The notes below the pieces were generated by a model. That model searched no databases, was not told where the DNA came from, and saw only the letters and a list, made by a program, of their open reading frames with translations. From Serratia sp. FDAARGOS_506 (GTDB taxonomy: Bacteria > Pseudomonadota > Gammaproteobacteria > Enterobacterales > Enterobacteriaceae): 64,000 nucleotides of DNA. A program made the translations under genes and the position numbers. How positions within the stretch are numbered: the stretch's first letter is position 1; every line of letters starts with the position of its first letter. The DNA lies in contig NZ_CP033831.1 of NCBI RefSeq assembly GCF_003812745.1, positions 744,001 through 808,000 on the forward strand, written 5' to 3'. Of the stretch, positions 19,097-29,455 are shown piece after piece.

Positions 19097-19828
19097 ATGC
19101 GCATACCCCGCATTTACCATCCGCAGCCGTTGACCGATCGGGCGGAGATCGCCCTCAGCGAGGACGCCGCCAACCACGTCGGCCGCGTGCTGCGCATGAG
19201 CGCCGGCCAGACGCTGCAGCTGTTCGACGGCAGCAACCAGGTGTTCGACGCCGAGATAGTTCGGGTGGACAAAAAGAACGTGCTGGTGCGCCTCGGTGAC
19301 GGCCGCGTGGAGGACATCGAATCGCCGCTCAACCTGCATCTGGGCCAGGTTATCTCGCGCGGTGAGAAGATGGAGTTCACCATTCAGAAGTCCATCGAGC
19401 TGGGCGTCAACGTCATTACCCCACTGTTTTCCGAGCGCTGCGGCGTCAAACTCGACGGCGAGCGTCTGGCGAAGAAAATTCAGCAATGGCAGAAGATCGC
19501 CATCGCCGCCTGCGAACAGTGCGGCCGCAACCGCATCCCCGAAATCCGCGAGGCGATGTCACTGGAAGCCTGGTGCGCCGAGCAAGACGGCAGCCTGAAG
19601 CTCAACCTGCACCCGCGCGCCAGCCACAGCATCAACACCCTGCCGCAGCCGGTAGACCGCGTCCGCCTGCTGATCGGCCCCGAAGGCGGTTTGTCCGCCG
19701 ACGAAATCGCCATGACCACCGGCCACGGATTTACTGATATCCTGCTGGGGCCACGCGTGCTGCGTACCGAAACCACAGCGCTCACCGCCATTACCGCTCT
19801 GCAGGTCCGTTTCGGCGACCTGGGTTAA
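19097..19828 (+). CDS. rsmE: 16S rRNA (uracil-1498-N3) methyltransferase
   Basis: RsmE is a SPOUT methyltransferase that modifies U1498 of 16S rRNA using S-adenosylmethionine. The 243-residue protein has an N-terminal PUA-like domain ([12 protein letters not shown]...). The C-terminal trefoil-knot SAM site is marked by [14 protein letters not shown] and [17 protein letters not shown]. It is immediately followed by gshB, 10 bp away, as part of a housekeeping cluster. Confidence 0.96.
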   Translation: MRIPRIYHPQPLTDRAEIALSEDAANHVGRVLRMSAGQTLQLFDGSNQVFDAEIVRVDKKNVLVRLGDGRVEDIESPLNLHLGQVISRGEKMEFTIQKSIELGVNVITPLFSERCGVKLDGERLAKKIQQWQKIAIAACEQCGRNRIPEIREAMSLEAWCAEQDGSLKLNLHPRASHSINTLPQPVDRVRLLIGPEGGLSADEIAMTTGHGFTDILLGPRVLRTETTALTAITALQVRFGDLG

Positions 19829-19838
19829 AGGAGAAAAG

Positions 19839-20789
19839 ATGATTAAGCTCGGCATCGTGATGGACCCTATCGACTCCATCAACATCAAAAAAGACACCAG
19901 CTTCGCTATGCTGCTCGAAGCGCAGCGCCGCGGTTACGAATTGCACTACATGGAGATGAACGATCTCTATCTGCACGCCGGTGACGGGCGCGCCCGCACC
20001 CGCCTGCTGAGCGTGAAGGAAGACAAGGAGAACTGGTTCGGCTTCGGCAGCGAGCAGGACTTGGCGCTGTACGATCTGGACGTGATCCTGATGCGCAAGG
20101 ATCCGCCGTTCGATACCGAATACATCTACGCGACCTACATTCTGGAACGCGCCGAAGTCAAAGGCACGCTGGTGGTCAACAAGCCACAAAGCCTGCGCGA
20201 CTGCAACGAAAAGCTGTTTACCGCCTGGTTCCCGGAGCTGACGCCGGACACGCTGGTCAGCCGCAGCGCCGCGCACATCCGCAAATTCCACCAGCAGCAC
20301 GGCGACATCATCCTGAAGCCGCTGGACGGCATGGGCGGCGCGTCTATCTTCCGCGTGAAGCAGGACGACCCTAACCTGTCGGTGATCATCGAAACTCTGA
20401 CCGAACACGGCAGCCGTTTCTGCATGGCGCAGAACTTCCTGCCGGCGATCAAGGACGGCGACAAACGCATCCTGGTCGTCGACGGCGAGCCGGTGCCCTA
20501 CTGCCTGGCGCGCATTCCGGCGCAGGGTGAAACCCGCGGCAACCTGGCGGCCGGCGGCCGTGGCGAAGCGCGCCCGCTAAGCGAGAGCGACTGGAAAATC
20601 GCCCGCACCGTCGCCCCGACGCTGAAAGAGAAAGGGCTGATCTTCGTTGGGCTGGACGTGATCGGCGATCGCCTGACCGAGATCAACGTGACCAGCCCAA
20701 CCTGCGCGCGCGAGATCGAGGCGGCATTCCCAATCTCGATTACCGGCATGTTGATGGACGCGATTGAAAAGCGCCTGGCGGCGAAGTAA
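19839..20789 (+). CDS. gshB: Glutathione synthetase
   Basis: GshB joins gamma-glutamylcysteine and glycine using ATP. The 316-residue ATP-grasp protein has KPLDGMGGASIFRV in the ATP-binding region and EINVTSPTCAREIE with metal ligands near the C-terminus. The Shine-Dalgarno sequence AAAGGAGAA precedes the ATG. It lies between rsmE and yqgE, as in E. coli. Confidence 0.97.
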   Translation: MIKLGIVMDPIDSINIKKDTSFAMLLEAQRRGYELHYMEMNDLYLHAGDGRARTRLLSVKEDKENWFGFGSEQDLALYDLDVILMRKDPPFDTEYIYATYILERAEVKGTLVVNKPQSLRDCNEKLFTAWFPELTPDTLVSRSAAHIRKFHQQHGDIILKPLDGMGGASIFRVKQDDPNLSVIIETLTEHGSRFCMAQNFLPAIKDGDKRILVVDGEPVPYCLARIPAQGETRGNLAAGGRGEARPLSESDWKIARTVAPTLKEKGLIFVGLDVIGDRLTEINVTSPTCAREIEAAFPISITGMLMDAIEKRLAAK

Positions 20790-20797
20790 TGCGTCAT

Positions 20798-20817
20798 GCG
20801 GGCGGCCTGCCGCCCGC
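20798..20817. terminator. GC-rich hairpin after gshB
   Basis: GCGGGCGGC and GCCGCCCGC form a 9-bp stem with a two-base loop, 8 bp past the gshB stop. There is no T-run, so it may only pause or stabilize. Confidence 0.4.
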
Positions 20818-20918
20818 TCACCTGCATCGCCCTTTCGCGCGGCTTGAAAGGCGGCGGGTATAGCCGCATACTGGCGGCTGTTTATTTTCTCACCCATTGA
20901 TTACCTTATACTAACGCC

Positions 20919-21482
20919 ATGAATTTACAGCACCATTTTCTGATCGCCATGCCCACCCTGCAGGATCCGCGTTTCAAGCGCTCGGTGATTTACGTCTGCG
21001 AGCACAACGAAGAAGGCGCCATGGGTTTGGTGATCAATAAACCGGTGGAGCAGTTCACGGTAGCCACGGTATTGAGCAAGCTGAAGATCATGCCACCTGC
21101 GCGCGATCCTGCTATCAGCCTGGACAAGCCGGTGTTCGCCGGCGGCCCACTGGCGGACGATCGCGGGTTTATCCTGCATACGCCGCGCCACGGCTTTGGC
21201 GCCAGCATTCAAATTTCCCCCAACACCATGATCACCACCTCGAAAGACGTGCTGGAAACGCTCGGCACGCCGGAACAACCGGACGACGTGCTGGTCGCGC
21301 TGGGTTATGCGGGTTGGGAAAAGGGCCAGCTGGAGCAGGAAGTGTTGGAGAACGCCTGGCTGACCATCGAAGCCAACACCGACATTCTGTTCCGCACGCC
21401 GATCGCCAGCCGTTGGCGCGAGGCGGGGAACCTTCTGGGTATCGACATTCGCAGCATCGCCAACCACGCAGGACACGCCTGA
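20919..21482 (+). CDS. yqgE: YqgE/AlgH family protein
   Basis: This conserved protein has unknown biochemical function; its Pseudomonas relative is called AlgH. The 187-residue protein starts [29 protein letters not shown], the family's hallmark. It includes [11 protein letters not shown] and [16 protein letters not shown]. Its stop overlaps the ruvX start in TGATG, suggesting translational coupling. Confidence 0.94.
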   Translation: MNLQHHFLIAMPTLQDPRFKRSVIYVCEHNEEGAMGLVINKPVEQFTVATVLSKLKIMPPARDPAISLDKPVFAGGPLADDRGFILHTPRHGFGASIQISPNTMITTSKDVLETLGTPEQPDDVLVALGYAGWEKGQLEQEVLENAWLTIEANTDILFRTPIASRWREAGNLLGIDIRSIANHAGHA

Positions 21483-21904
21483 TGAGCAACCGCACCATTA
21501 TCGCCTTCGATTTCGGCACCAAAAGCATCGGCGCGGCCGTCGGCCAGGAGTTAACCGGCAGCGCCCGCGCCCTGCCGGCTTTCAAAGCGCAGGACGGTTC
21601 ACCGGACTGGCTAAAAATCGAAAAGCTGTTGAAAGAGTGGCAGCCGGATCTGGTGGTGGTCGGTCTGCCGCTGAACATGGACGGCACCGAGCAACCCGTG
21701 ACCGCTCAGGCGCGCAAGTTCGCCAACCGCCTGCACGGCCGCTTCGGCATCCAGATCGATCTGCATGACGAGCGCCTGAGCACCGTGGAAGCGCGCGCCA
21801 ACCTGTTCGATCGCGGCGGCTTCCGCGCGCTCGACAAAGGCAGCGTGGATTCCGCCTCTGCGGTGGTGATTCTCGAAAGCTGGTTCGAACGGCAGCTGGG
21901 CTAA
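21482..21904 (+). CDS. ruvX: Holliday junction resolvase-like nuclease, 16S rRNA processing
   Basis: RuvX (YqgF) is an RNase-H-fold nuclease linked to pre-16S rRNA 5'-end processing and proposed as a Holliday junction resolvase. From the coupled ATG ([21 protein letters not shown]) it has 140 residues. The catalytic aspartate lies in [10 protein letters not shown], the acidic motif in [10 protein letters not shown], and [10 protein letters not shown] is near the end. A longer in-frame extension upstream overlaps yqgE and is not used. Its 3' end overlaps the convergent yggR by 4 bp. Confidence 0.95.
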   Translation: MSNRTIIAFDFGTKSIGAAVGQELTGSARALPAFKAQDGSPDWLKIEKLLKEWQPDLVVVGLPLNMDGTEQPVTAQARKFANRLHGRFGIQIDLHDERLSTVEARANLFDRGGFRALDKGSVDSASAVVILESWFERQLG

Positions 21905-22923
21905 ACGCCCGTTCCCTCCCCCGCGCTGTCTCCCAACACGCCGGCGTCGATCCGCTGCTGCAAACCTTGTTCAAAGGTTTGCATGCCGGACTGCGCGCCG
22001 GTTTGCAACACGCTCGCCAACTGATGGGTTTTCCCTTCGCGAATCAGATTGCTGACTGCCGCCGTCGCCGTCAGCACCTCAAAGATCGCCACTCGCCCGC
22101 CGCCGGGCCGCCTCATCAGCTTTTGCGCGATCACCGCCTGTAGGCTGCCGGCCAGCTGAGCGCGCACATAGGGTTTTTCTTCCGCCGGAAACACGTCCAC
22201 CAACCGTCCCACTGCCTGCGGCGCGCTGCGGGTGTGCAGCGTCGCCAGCACCAGATGGCCGGTCTCTGCCGCGGTGAGCGCCAACCGGATGGTGGCGACA
22301 TCGCGCAGTTCGCCCAGCAGGATCACATCCGGATCTTCGCGCAGCGCGGCGCGCAACGCCGCATCGAAGCTGTGGCTGTCGCGACCGATCTCCCGCTGCT
22401 GAATCAGCGATCGCCGGCTGCGGTGCAGGAATTCGATCGGATCTTCCAGCGTTAAAATGTGCCGCGGCTGGTGCCGGTTGATCTCGTCGATCATCGCCGC
22501 CAGCGTGGTGGACTTGCCGCTGCCGGTGGCGCCGGTGACCAGAATCAAGCCGTCGTCGCGCCGCAGCAGTGCCGGGACGATGGCCGGCAGCGCCAGCTCG
22601 GCAAGCGAAGGCGTCTGCCCGGCGATGCGCCGCAACGCGAGAGAAATCCCCGCGCTTTGCTGAAAAACGTTGGCTCGCAGTCGCTCCCCGCCCGGCCGGT
22701 GCAGCGCCAGATCGATCTGCCCCAGCCGCCGCAGGCTCTCGCGCTGCCGCGCATCCAGCAATCCGTCGCAGAGGGTCTGCACGCCTTGCACCGTCAGCGT
22801 TGGCACCGCCGCCAGCGGCTGCAATTCACCGTCGATGCGCAACATCGGCGGATGGCCGGCACAAAGGTGCAGATCGGAAGCATTATGCTTTACACTAAGG
22901 GCCACGAATTCATCGATATCCAT
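21901..22923 (-). CDS. yggR: PilT-like secretion ATPase YggR
   Basis: This type IV pilus retraction-type ATPase family member occurs in enterobacteria without an obvious pilus machine nearby. The start giving [20 protein letters not shown] has a GGGAGAG ribosome-binding sequence; six upstream in-frame codons were excluded. The 340-residue protein has the Walker [10 protein letters not shown], the Asp box around [11 protein letters not shown], the Walker [17 protein letters not shown] and the His box HLVLATLHT, all intact. It is divergent from yggS with only 20 bp between the start codons. Confidence 0.92.
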   Translation of the reverse strand: MDIDEFVALSVKHNASDLHLCAGHPPMLRIDGELQPLAAVPTLTVQGVQTLCDGLLDARQRESLRRLGQIDLALHRPGGERLRANVFQQSAGISLALRRIAGQTPSLAELALPAIVPALLRRDDGLILVTGATGSGKSTTLAAMIDEINRHQPRHILTLEDPIEFLHRSRRSLIQQREIGRDSHSFDAALRAALREDPDVILLGELRDVATIRLALTAAETGHLVLATLHTRSAPQAVGRLVDVFPAEEKPYVRAQLAGSLQAVIAQKLMRRPGGGRVAIFEVLTATAAVSNLIREGKTHQLASVLQTGAQSGMQTFEQGLQQRIDAGVLGDSAGEGTGV

Positions 22924-22943
22924 ATCACTCTCCCGGGTCAATA

Positions 22944-23651
22944 ATGAGCACTATCCAACAGAACCTGCAGGATGTCAGAAACCGCATCGCGGCCGCCGCG
23001 CAAAACTGCGCGCGGGCGCCAGAAGAAGTTGCCCTGCTTGCAGTCAGCAAAACCAAACCTGTGGCGGCGATCGAAGAAGCCATCGCCGCCGGCCAGCGCG
23101 CCTTCGGCGAGAACTACGTGCAGGAAGGGGTAGACAAGATCCGGCATTTCGCCGAGTCGCCGCAGGGCGGCGAGTTGGTGTGGCACTTTATTGGCCCGCT
23201 GCAATCCAATAAGAGTCGGCTGGTGGCGGAACACTTCACCTGGTGCCATACCGTGGATCGGCTGCGCATCGCCCAGCGCCTGAGCGATCAGCGCCCGGCC
23301 GACATGCCGCCGCTCAACGTGCTGATTCAGATCAACATCAGCGACGAGCAGAGTAAATCCGGCATCGCGTTGAGCGAACTGCCGGCGTTGGCCGAGGCAA
23401 TCGCCGCTCTGCCGAACCTGACGCTGCGCGGTCTGATGGCCATCCCGGCGCCGGAAGCGGACTATCAGCGGCAGCTGGCGGTATTCAACCAGATGAACGA
23501 CGCATTTCTCGCTCTGCGTCAGCGTTATCCGCAGGTCGATACGCTGTCGATGGGCATGACGGACGACATGGCGGCGGCGATCGCCGCTGGCAGCACACTG
23601 GTGCGCATCGGCACCGCAATTTTTGGCGCCCGCGACTACTCGCAGGCCTGA
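22944..23651 (+). CDS. yggS: PLP homeostasis protein YggS
   Basis: YggS/PLPBP binds pyridoxal 5'-phosphate and maintains B6 and amino-acid homeostasis. The 235-residue TIM-barrel protein has the PLP lysine in LLAVSKTKPVAAIEEA, the AFGENYVQEGVDK motif and the C-terminal LSMGMTDDMAAAIAAGSTLVRIGTAIFG phosphate-binding region. It heads a six-gene cluster. Its promoter must lie partly inside the divergent yggR. Confidence 0.95.
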   Translation: MSTIQQNLQDVRNRIAAAAQNCARAPEEVALLAVSKTKPVAAIEEAIAAGQRAFGENYVQEGVDKIRHFAESPQGGELVWHFIGPLQSNKSRLVAEHFTWCHTVDRLRIAQRLSDQRPADMPPLNVLIQINISDEQSKSGIALSELPALAEAIAALPNLTLRGLMAIPAPEADYQRQLAVFNQMNDAFLALRQRYPQVDTLSMGMTDDMAAAIAAGSTLVRIGTAIFGARDYSQA

Positions 23652-23670
23652 CACACAGACGAGGGATTTG

Positions 23671-24492
23671 ATGCAACATCGCAAGATTACCTTTATCGGC
23701 GCCGGCAACATGGCGCGTGCAATCATCGCCGGCCTGGTGGCGGGCGGCTATCCAGCCAAATCCATCAGCGTCTGCGCCCCTTCGCCGAAGAACCGTGACG
23801 CGCTGGCGGCGGACTACGGCATCGTCAGCAGCGGCGACAACGCCGCCTGCGCGCGCGAGGCCGACGTAGTCGTGCTGGCGGTCAAACCGCAGATGATGGC
23901 CGACGTGTGTCAGCCGCTGCGCGAACAGGTCGATTTCAGCGGCAAACTGGTGCTGTCGATCGCCGCCGGTATTCAGGTCAGCCGTTTCTATCAGCTGCTC
24001 GGCGACAAGCTGAACATCGTGCGCATCATGCCCAATACCCCGTCGCTGGTCGGCAAGGGCATGAGCGGATTGTTCGCACCGGAGCAGGTCAACCAGCAGG
24101 ATCGCGACTACACCGGCGATTTAATGACGTCGGTCGGTAAAGTTTGCTGGGTCGGTGACGAAAATGGCATCAACGGCGTGATCGCCGCTGCGGGCAGCGC
24201 CCCGGCCTATTTCTTCCTGTTTATGGAGGCGATGCAGAAAGAGGCCGAACGCATGGGCTTCGACAGCCAGACCGCGCGCGATCTGGTGCAACAGGCCGCT
24301 TCCGGCGCCGCCGCGCTGGTTGAAGCCAACCCGAATACGCCGCTGGGCACGCTGCGCGAGCAGGTCACTTCCAAAGGCGGCACCACCGCCGAAGCGCTGC
24401 GGGTGTTCAACGAACGCCAACTGCCGGAAACCGTGGCGCAAGCGATGCAGGCCGCCGTTTCCCGTGCGCAAGAGATGGAAAAATTATTTTAA
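23671..24492 (+). CDS. proC: Pyrroline-5-carboxylate reductase
   Basis: ProC catalyses the last step of proline synthesis, reducing pyrroline-5-carboxylate with NADPH. The start MQHRKITFIGAGNMARAIIAG gives 273 residues; a 16-codon upstream extension overlaps yggS and is rejected. The Rossmann motif is GAGNMA, and the C-terminal signature covers GSAPAYFFLFMEAM and TLREQVTSKGGTTAEAL. E. coli keeps proC elsewhere. Its place between yggS and yggT is common in other Enterobacterales and other bacteria. Confidence 0.96.
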   Translation: MQHRKITFIGAGNMARAIIAGLVAGGYPAKSISVCAPSPKNRDALAADYGIVSSGDNAACAREADVVVLAVKPQMMADVCQPLREQVDFSGKLVLSIAAGIQVSRFYQLLGDKLNIVRIMPNTPSLVGKGMSGLFAPEQVNQQDRDYTGDLMTSVGKVCWVGDENGINGVIAAAGSAPAYFFLFMEAMQKEAERMGFDSQTARDLVQQAASGAAALVEANPNTPLGTLREQVTSKGGTTAEALRVFNERQLPETVAQAMQAAVSRAQEMEKLF

Positions 24493-24523
24493 ATAACCAC
24501 GAGTTAAGGAGAAGGACCACTTC

Positions 24524-25078
24524 ATGCTAACGCTGACTTTCCTGGTCAAGACCGTTATTGATCTGTACGTGATGGTGCTGTTGCTGCGCATTTGGATGCA
24601 ATGGACGCGCACCGATTTTTACAACCCGTTCTCGCAGTTTGTGGTGAAGATCACCCAGCCGGTCGTCGGCCCGCTGCGCCGTATTATCCCGTCGCTGGGG
24701 CCTATCGACAGCGCTTCGCTGTTGCTGGCATTCCTGCTGATGACCATCAAGTACCCGCTGCTGCTGCTAATCCAGGGCGGCGCGATGTCGCTCAGCCCGT
24801 ATAACCTGCTGTTCGGCCTGATCTCGCTGGTGAAATCCGCCGGCTACCTGATCTTCTGGGTGATGATCATTCGTGCGCTGATGAGCTGGATCAGTCAGGG
24901 CCGCAGCCCGATCGACTACGTGATGTACCAGCTGACCGAACCGTTGATGGCGCCGATCCGTCGCATCATCCCGGCGATGGGCGGCATCGACTTTTCCGCC
25001 ATGGTGGTGATCCTGATCCTCTATCTGATCAACTACCTGGGCATGGATCTGTTCGGCGAGATCTGGTTCCTGCTGTGA
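24524..25078 (+). CDS. yggT: YggT family membrane protein
   Basis: This integral membrane protein has two YGGT repeats, each ending in the motif [24 protein letters not shown] (first copy: [24 protein letters not shown]). The 184-residue protein has four to five hydrophobic segments. Relatives are linked to osmotic or potassium stress and cell division in other bacteria, but the function here is unknown. It overlaps yggU by 4 bp. Confidence 0.93.
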   Translation: MLTLTFLVKTVIDLYVMVLLLRIWMQWTRTDFYNPFSQFVVKITQPVVGPLRRIIPSLGPIDSASLLLAFLLMTIKYPLLLLIQGGAMSLSPYNLLFGLISLVKSAGYLIFWVMIIRALMSWISQGRSPIDYVMYQLTEPLMAPIRRIIPAMGGIDFSAMVVILILYLINYLGMDLFGEIWFLL

Positions 25079-25365
25079 GTGCAGTCACTCCCGTGCTGGA
25101 CGGGCTGGCGATCAGGCTATATATTCAGCCGAAAGCCAGCCGCGACCAAATTATCGGCTTGCATGGCGACGAACTGAAAGTCGCCATCACCGCCCCGCCG
25201 GTCGACGGCCAAGCCAACGCCCATCTGATCAAGTTTATCGCCAAGCAGTTCAAAGTGGCGAAAAGCAGCGTCACCATCGAGAAAGGCGAACTGGGGCGGC
25301 ATAAACAGTTACGCATCGTGAATCCGCAACAGATCCCCGCCGTGGTCGCGGCGCTCATCGAATAA
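25075..25365 (+). CDS. yggU: DUF167 protein YggU
   Basis: This small conserved protein of 96 residues belongs to the UPF0235/DUF167 family. It begins with GTG inside the yggT stop (GTGA overlap). It contains the family pattern [12 protein letters not shown]...[22 protein letters not shown]. The function is unknown. The coupling to yggT and rdgB is the conserved order. Confidence 0.93.
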   Translation: MSAVTPVLDGLAIRLYIQPKASRDQIIGLHGDELKVAITAPPVDGQANAHLIKFIAKQFKVAKSSVTIEKGELGRHKQLRIVNPQQIPAVVAALIE

Positions 25366-25382
25366 TTTTCAAGGTAGTCATT

Positions 25383-25976
25383 ATGCAAAAAGTCGTTCTT
25401 GCCACCGGTAACCCGGGCAAAGTGCGCGAACTCGCCGACCTGTTGGCCGATTTCGGCCTGGACGTGGTCGCGCAAACCGATCTGGGCGTGGAATCCGCCG
25501 AAGAAACTGGCCTGACGTTTATCGAGAACGCCATTCTGAAAGCGCGCCATGCGGCGCAGGTCACCGGCCTGCCGGCGATCGCCGACGATTCCGGTCTGGC
25601 GGTAGACGCGCTGGGCGGCGCGCCGGGCATCTACTCCGCACGCTATGCCGGTGAAGACGCCGACGATCGGCAGAACCTCGATAAGCTGCTGGCGGCGCTG
25701 AAAGGCGTAGCGCCGGGCCGGCGCGGCGCGCAATTCCACTGCGTGCTGGTCTATCTGCGCCATGCGGAAGATCCGACGCCGCTGGTGTTCCACGGCAGCT
25801 GGGCCGGTGAGATCACCGAGCAAGCCGCCGGCGAAGGCGGCTTCGGTTACGATCCGGTCTTCTACGTGCCGGAGCTGGGCCGCACCGCCGCCGAGCTGAG
25901 CCGCGACGAGAAGCGGGCGATTTCGCACCGCGGCAAAGCGCTGAAGCTGATGTTGGAAGCCATGCGCAATGCTTAA
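25383..25976 (+). CDS. rdgB: XTP/dITP pyrophosphatase
   Basis: RdgB hydrolyses non-canonical purine triphosphates (XTP, dITP) and keeps them out of DNA. The 197-residue protein starts [17 protein letters not shown], the family signature, and carries [24 protein letters not shown] and [14 protein letters not shown]. It overlaps hemW by 8 bp. Confidence 0.96.
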   Translation: MQKVVLATGNPGKVRELADLLADFGLDVVAQTDLGVESAEETGLTFIENAILKARHAAQVTGLPAIADDSGLAVDALGGAPGIYSARYAGEDADDRQNLDKLLAALKGVAPGRRGAQFHCVLVYLRHAEDPTPLVFHGSWAGEITEQAAGEGGFGYDPVFYVPELGRTAAELSRDEKRAISHRGKALKLMLEAMRNA

Positions 25977-27111
25977 GCTGCCCCCGCTGAGTCTCTATAT
26001 CCACATCCCATGGTGCGTGCAGAAATGCCCGTACTGCGACTTCAACTCCCATGCGCTGAAGGGTGACGTGCCGCATCAGGAGTACGTCGATCATCTGTTG
26101 GCGGATCTGGATGCTGACCTGCCGCTGGCCGGCGGCCGGGAGATAAGCACCATCTTCATCGGCGGCGGCACCCCCAGCCTGCTGAGCGCCGAGGCGATGC
26201 AAGCCTTGCTGGACGGCGTGCGGGCGCGCATTCGCGTCGCAGACGACGCCGAAATCACCATGGAGGCCAACCCCGGCACCGTGGAGGCCGATCGCTTCAG
26301 CGGCTACCAGCGCGCCGGCGTCAACCGCATCTCCATCGGGGTGCAAAGCTTCAACGCCGAGAAGCTGAACCGTCTGGGGCGCATCCACGGCCCGGAAGAG
26401 GCCAAACGGGCAGCGACGCTGGCGACCGGCCTCGGCCTGCGCAGCTTCAACCTCGATCTGATGCACGGCCTGCCGGATCAGTCGCTGGAAGAAGCGTTGG
26501 ACGATCTGCGCCAGGCTATCGCCCTCAATCCGCCGCACCTGTCGTGGTATCAGCTGACCATCGAACCGAACACCCTGTTCAGCTCACGCCCGCCGGTCTT
26601 GCCGGACGACGATGCGCTGTGGGACATCTTTGAGCGCGGCCACCAGCTGCTGAGCGCCGCCGGCTATCAGCAGTATGAAACCTCGGCCTACGCCAAGCCG
26701 GGCTATCAATGCCAGCACAACCTCAACTACTGGCGCTTCGGCGACTATCTGGGGATCGGCTGCGGCGCGCACGGCAAGGTGACCTTCAGCGACGGACGCA
26801 TCCTGCGCACCGCCAAGACCAAGCACCCGCGCGGCTTTATGCGCGGCGACTACATGGACAAGCAGCATGAGGTGGTGGTGGCGGATCGGCCGTTCGAATT
26901 CTTCATGAACCGCTTCCGCCTGCTGGAAGCCGCGCCGCGCGCCGACTTCGTCAACTACACCGGGCTGGCGGAAAACGTCATTCGTCCGCAGTTGGACGAA
27001 GCGCTGGCCAAAGGCTATCTGGAAGAAACCGCGGAGCATTGGCAGATCACCGAGAAGGGCAAACTGTTCCTCAACTCGCTGCTGGAACTGTTCCTGGCGG
27101 ACGACGAGTAA
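25969..27111 (+). CDS. hemW: Radical SAM heme chaperone HemW
   Basis: HemW is a radical SAM protein related to HemN that binds heme and is thought to deliver it to respiratory enzymes. The 380-residue protein has the CxxxCxxC cluster in [13 protein letters not shown], the SAM motif [10 protein letters not shown] and the HemN C-terminal domain. It lacks coproporphyrinogen oxidase activity in characterized relatives. It is the last gene of yggS-proC-yggT-yggU-rdgB-hemW and is closed by a strong terminator. Confidence 0.95.
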   Translation: MLKLPPLSLYIHIPWCVQKCPYCDFNSHALKGDVPHQEYVDHLLADLDADLPLAGGREISTIFIGGGTPSLLSAEAMQALLDGVRARIRVADDAEITMEANPGTVEADRFSGYQRAGVNRISIGVQSFNAEKLNRLGRIHGPEEAKRAATLATGLGLRSFNLDLMHGLPDQSLEEALDDLRQAIALNPPHLSWYQLTIEPNTLFSSRPPVLPDDDALWDIFERGHQLLSAAGYQQYETSAYAKPGYQCQHNLNYWRFGDYLGIGCGAHGKVTFSDGRILRTAKTKHPRGFMRGDYMDKQHEVVVADRPFEFFMNRFRLLEAAPRADFVNYTGLAENVIRPQLDEALAKGYLEETAEHWQITEKGKLFLNSLLELFLADDE

Positions 27112-27141
27112 AAAAAAGCGCTGAATGATCAGCGCTTTTTT
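27112..27141. terminator. Bidirectional terminator after hemW
   Basis: The arms AAAAAAGCGCTGA and TCAGCGCTTTTTT enclose an ATGA loop. It serves hemW and the convergent DUF29 gene. Confidence 0.95.
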
Positions 27142-27148
27142 ATTAGTG

Positions 27149-27583
27149 TTAATCCGGGTAAAACGTCTGAGACAGAATCTGCTGAGTTTCCCAGATGCCG
27201 TTTTCCGGATACACATCCAGCCCGGTTTCGGCCGTGGCGAGCGCAACGGCCTTCGACCAGACGACATCCAGCCAATCGGCATCGCTCAGTTTACCTTTTA
27301 GACTGGGCGACTCTTTCAAGCCGTAAAGCACCTCTTTGCGCTGCGCTTTAATCGTTCTTTCCCAGCTGGTTCCGCGCCTGGCCGGCTGATATTTCCATTT
27401 AAGCAAATGTGCAATCAGCACCGTCATCCGGCTAGCAAGTTCCCTTTGCTCGCTCTTCCCCACATCCTCAATCTCCTCGGCGATCTTTTCAATATCGATC
27501 TCAGACAATTTTCCGGAGCGCAAAAGAGCGGCCTGTTCATTTGCCCAGGCAACAACATCGGTTTCGTAACGTGTATGGCTCAT
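27149..27583 (-). CDS. DUF29 family protein
   Basis: This 144-residue protein of the DUF29 family has no defined function. It contains the family features YETDVVAWANEQAALLRSGK, IAEEIEDVGKSEQRELASRM and LIAHLLKWKYQPARRGTSW. The start MSHTRYETD is preceded by GGAGGA at good spacing, so six upstream in-frame codons are dropped. It stands alone between two terminators where E. coli has ansB. DUF29 genes are scattered and often horizontally acquired, which may apply here. Confidence 0.85.
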   Translation of the reverse strand: MSHTRYETDVVAWANEQAALLRSGKLSEIDIEKIAEEIEDVGKSEQRELASRMTVLIAHLLKWKYQPARRGTSWERTIKAQRKEVLYGLKESPSLKGKLSDADWLDVVWSKAVALATAETGLDVYPENGIWETQQILSQTFYPD

Positions 27584-27683
27584 AGCGTCCTCCGTAAACA
27601 TCCATAAATCTGTACGTAGTTTGACCAGTCTGTCAGATAAGCTTCAGGAGGTCAAAAAACATACTACCGAGAGGGTTCTTAAA

Positions 27684-28406
27684 TCATTTCAACGCCTTCA
27701 GCAGATCCTTGCGCTGGGTTTCCAGTGCGGTGACGCGGTTGCACACGTCGTGCCCGAAGTTCTGGAAGTCCTGCTCCTGGTTGTTCCATTCGTTCTGGAT
27801 CGCCTTCTGCAAGCCGCCCAGGTTGCCCATGATCGCCTGCAGCGGGTTGCCGCCGCTGTTGGCGGCCTGTTTAACGCCCATCTCGTTCAGGCTGTCCTGC
27901 AGCACGCCGCCCATGCTCTGCTGCACGATATTGCGGCCGTCCTGCTCCACCTGGTCGATCGCCTTATGGTGGAAGGTCAGGCCGTCGCTGCGGTGTTCGA
28001 TGATGCGGTTCATCTGCTGTTTCAGCTGGCCGTTCAGGGTGGTCAGCCGGTTGCGCACGTTGCTGTTGCTGCCCAACTCTTTGACGATCACCTTATCCAA
28101 CGCCGCGCGCGCTTTCTCCAGATGCTTCTGCGCGCCGTCGTCGATCCACGGCAGCTGCTTACGCAGCGCGCTCTGGTAACTGAAGGCTTTCTGCCGCTGG
28201 CTGTCGCTCAGGCTCAGCGCCTGGCCGTTGCGGATCACGTCGCCATCCGGCGAAATTTGCAGGTCGCCGCTGGCGCCTTTCACCTGCACGCTCTGCGGGC
28301 TGATGATCACATCATCCTGGGGTTTAACGCTGCATTGGTACTCGGCGTGGGCCTGTGCGACAGTCGCCGCCAGCAGCAGTAAGGCTAACCCGGTTTTCTT
28401 CAACAT
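27684..28406 (-). CDS. yggN: Exported DUF2884 protein YggN
   Basis: This is a periplasmic protein of unknown function. The 240-residue precursor has the signal peptide MLKKTGLALLLLAATVAQAHA. The mature part is rich in charged helical segments with two cysteines (YQCSV near the start, HDVCNRV near the end) that could form a disulfide. Length and position near yggL and trmB match E. coli yggN. Confidence 0.9.
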   Translation of the reverse strand: MLKKTGLALLLLAATVAQAHAEYQCSVKPQDDVIISPQSVQVKGASGDLQISPDGDVIRNGQALSLSDSQRQKAFSYQSALRKQLPWIDDGAQKHLEKARAALDKVIVKELGSNSNVRNRLTTLNGQLKQQMNRIIEHRSDGLTFHHKAIDQVEQDGRNIVQQSMGGVLQDSLNEMGVKQAANSGGNPLQAIMGNLGGLQKAIQNEWNNQEQDFQNFGHDVCNRVTALETQRKDLLKALK

Positions 28407-28436
28407 AGCTTCTCCTGACTCCCATCCAGATTGGGA

Positions 28437-29360
28437 TTAAAAAATCGAACGACCGATACGTTGAGACAACAGTTCCAGTGCCGCAGTTCCCGCCAGCGAG
28501 TTACCGGAAGCATCCAGCTCCGGCGACCAGACGACGATCGACAGCTCGTCCGGCACGATGGCCACGATACCGCCGCCCACGCCGGACTTGCCCGGCATCC
28601 CCACCCGATAGGCGAATTCGCCGGCGCCGTCGTACATGCCGCAGGTCATCATCAGGGCGTTGATCTGCCGAGCCTGCAGCGGGCTGATCACCGCTTCGCC
28701 GTTGAGATCGCGCCCGTGATTGGCCAGATAGACGAAGCTGCGCGCCAGCTCCACGCAGCTCATGCGCAGCGCGCAGTAGTGGAAATAGGTTTGCAGCACG
28801 GTGATCACGTCGTTTTCGAAGTTGCCGAACGACTTCATCAGATAGGCGATGGCCGCATTGCGATCGGAGTGTTCGAACTCGGAGCGCGCCACCCGCAGGT
28901 CATAGGCCAGGTCGTCTTCGCCGGCCAGCTGGCGCACCACCTCCAGCATGCGCTGTTTGGGGGCGCTGAGCCGGGTTTGCAGCATGTCGCACACCACCAG
29001 CGCGCCGGGGTTGATAAACGGATTGCGCGGTTTACCCTGCTCCATCTCCAGCTGCAGCAGCGAGTTGAACGGCAGGCCGGAGGGCTCTTTGCCGACGCGC
29101 CGCCAGATCTCAGGCTCCTGATAGCGCGTCAGCGCCAGCGTCAGGCTCAGCACTTTGGAGATCGACTGAATGGAGAAGCGCTCCGCGGCGTCGCCGGCCT
29201 GGAACAGTTCGCCGTCCACCGTGCAGACGGCGATCGCCAGCCGATCGGCAGGCACTTCCGCCAACGCCGGGATGTAGTCGGCCACTTTCCCCTGGCCAAT
29301 CAGCGGGCGCACCTGTTGCAGGATCTCCTCCAGCAACGCGTTATCCAATGTTGTTACCAC
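28437..29360 (-). CDS. glsB: Glutaminase
   Basis: This serine-dependent beta-lactamase-fold glutaminase converts glutamine to glutamate and ammonia. The catalytic SxxK is in [12 protein letters not shown]; other conserved parts are [34 protein letters not shown] and PAKSG-like [15 protein letters not shown]. Three GTG/TTG start choices are possible. The GTG giving [14 protein letters not shown] (307 residues) has a GGAG upstream and aligns best with E. coli GlsB; a GTG three codons earlier, with GGAG adjacent, is the alternative. In E. coli glsB lies elsewhere, so its place between yggN and yggL is a local rearrangement. Confidence 0.93.
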   Translation of the reverse strand: MVTTLDNALLEEILQQVRPLIGQGKVADYIPALAEVPADRLAIAVCTVDGELFQAGDAAERFSIQSISKVLSLTLALTRYQEPEIWRRVGKEPSGLPFNSLLQLEMEQGKPRNPFINPGALVVCDMLQTRLSAPKQRMLEVVRQLAGEDDLAYDLRVARSEFEHSDRNAAIAYLMKSFGNFENDVITVLQTYFHYCALRMSCVELARSFVYLANHGRDLNGEAVISPLQARQINALMMTCGMYDGAGEFAYRVGMPGKSGVGGGIVAIVPDELSIVVWSPELDASGNSLAGTAALELLSQRIGRSIF

Positions 29361-29413
29361 CTCGGTCACACTCCGGGCAAAACAAAGGCGCCGTTAAGGC
29401 ACCTTAGATCAAT

Positions 29414-29438
29414 AAAACGGCGCGGCGCGAAGCCGCGC
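29414..29438 (-). terminator. Terminator of the trmB-yggL operon
   Basis: On the minus strand the stem GCGCGGC/GCCGCGC with a five-base loop is followed by CGTTTTATT. Confidence 0.75.
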
Positions 29439-29455
29439 TCATCGGGCAAGCGCGA

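Noticed and set aside
21314..21481. Extended start for ruvX
   Set aside because: The extension lies within yqgE in another frame, is not conserved, and the coupled ATG at 21482 gives the expected 140 residues.
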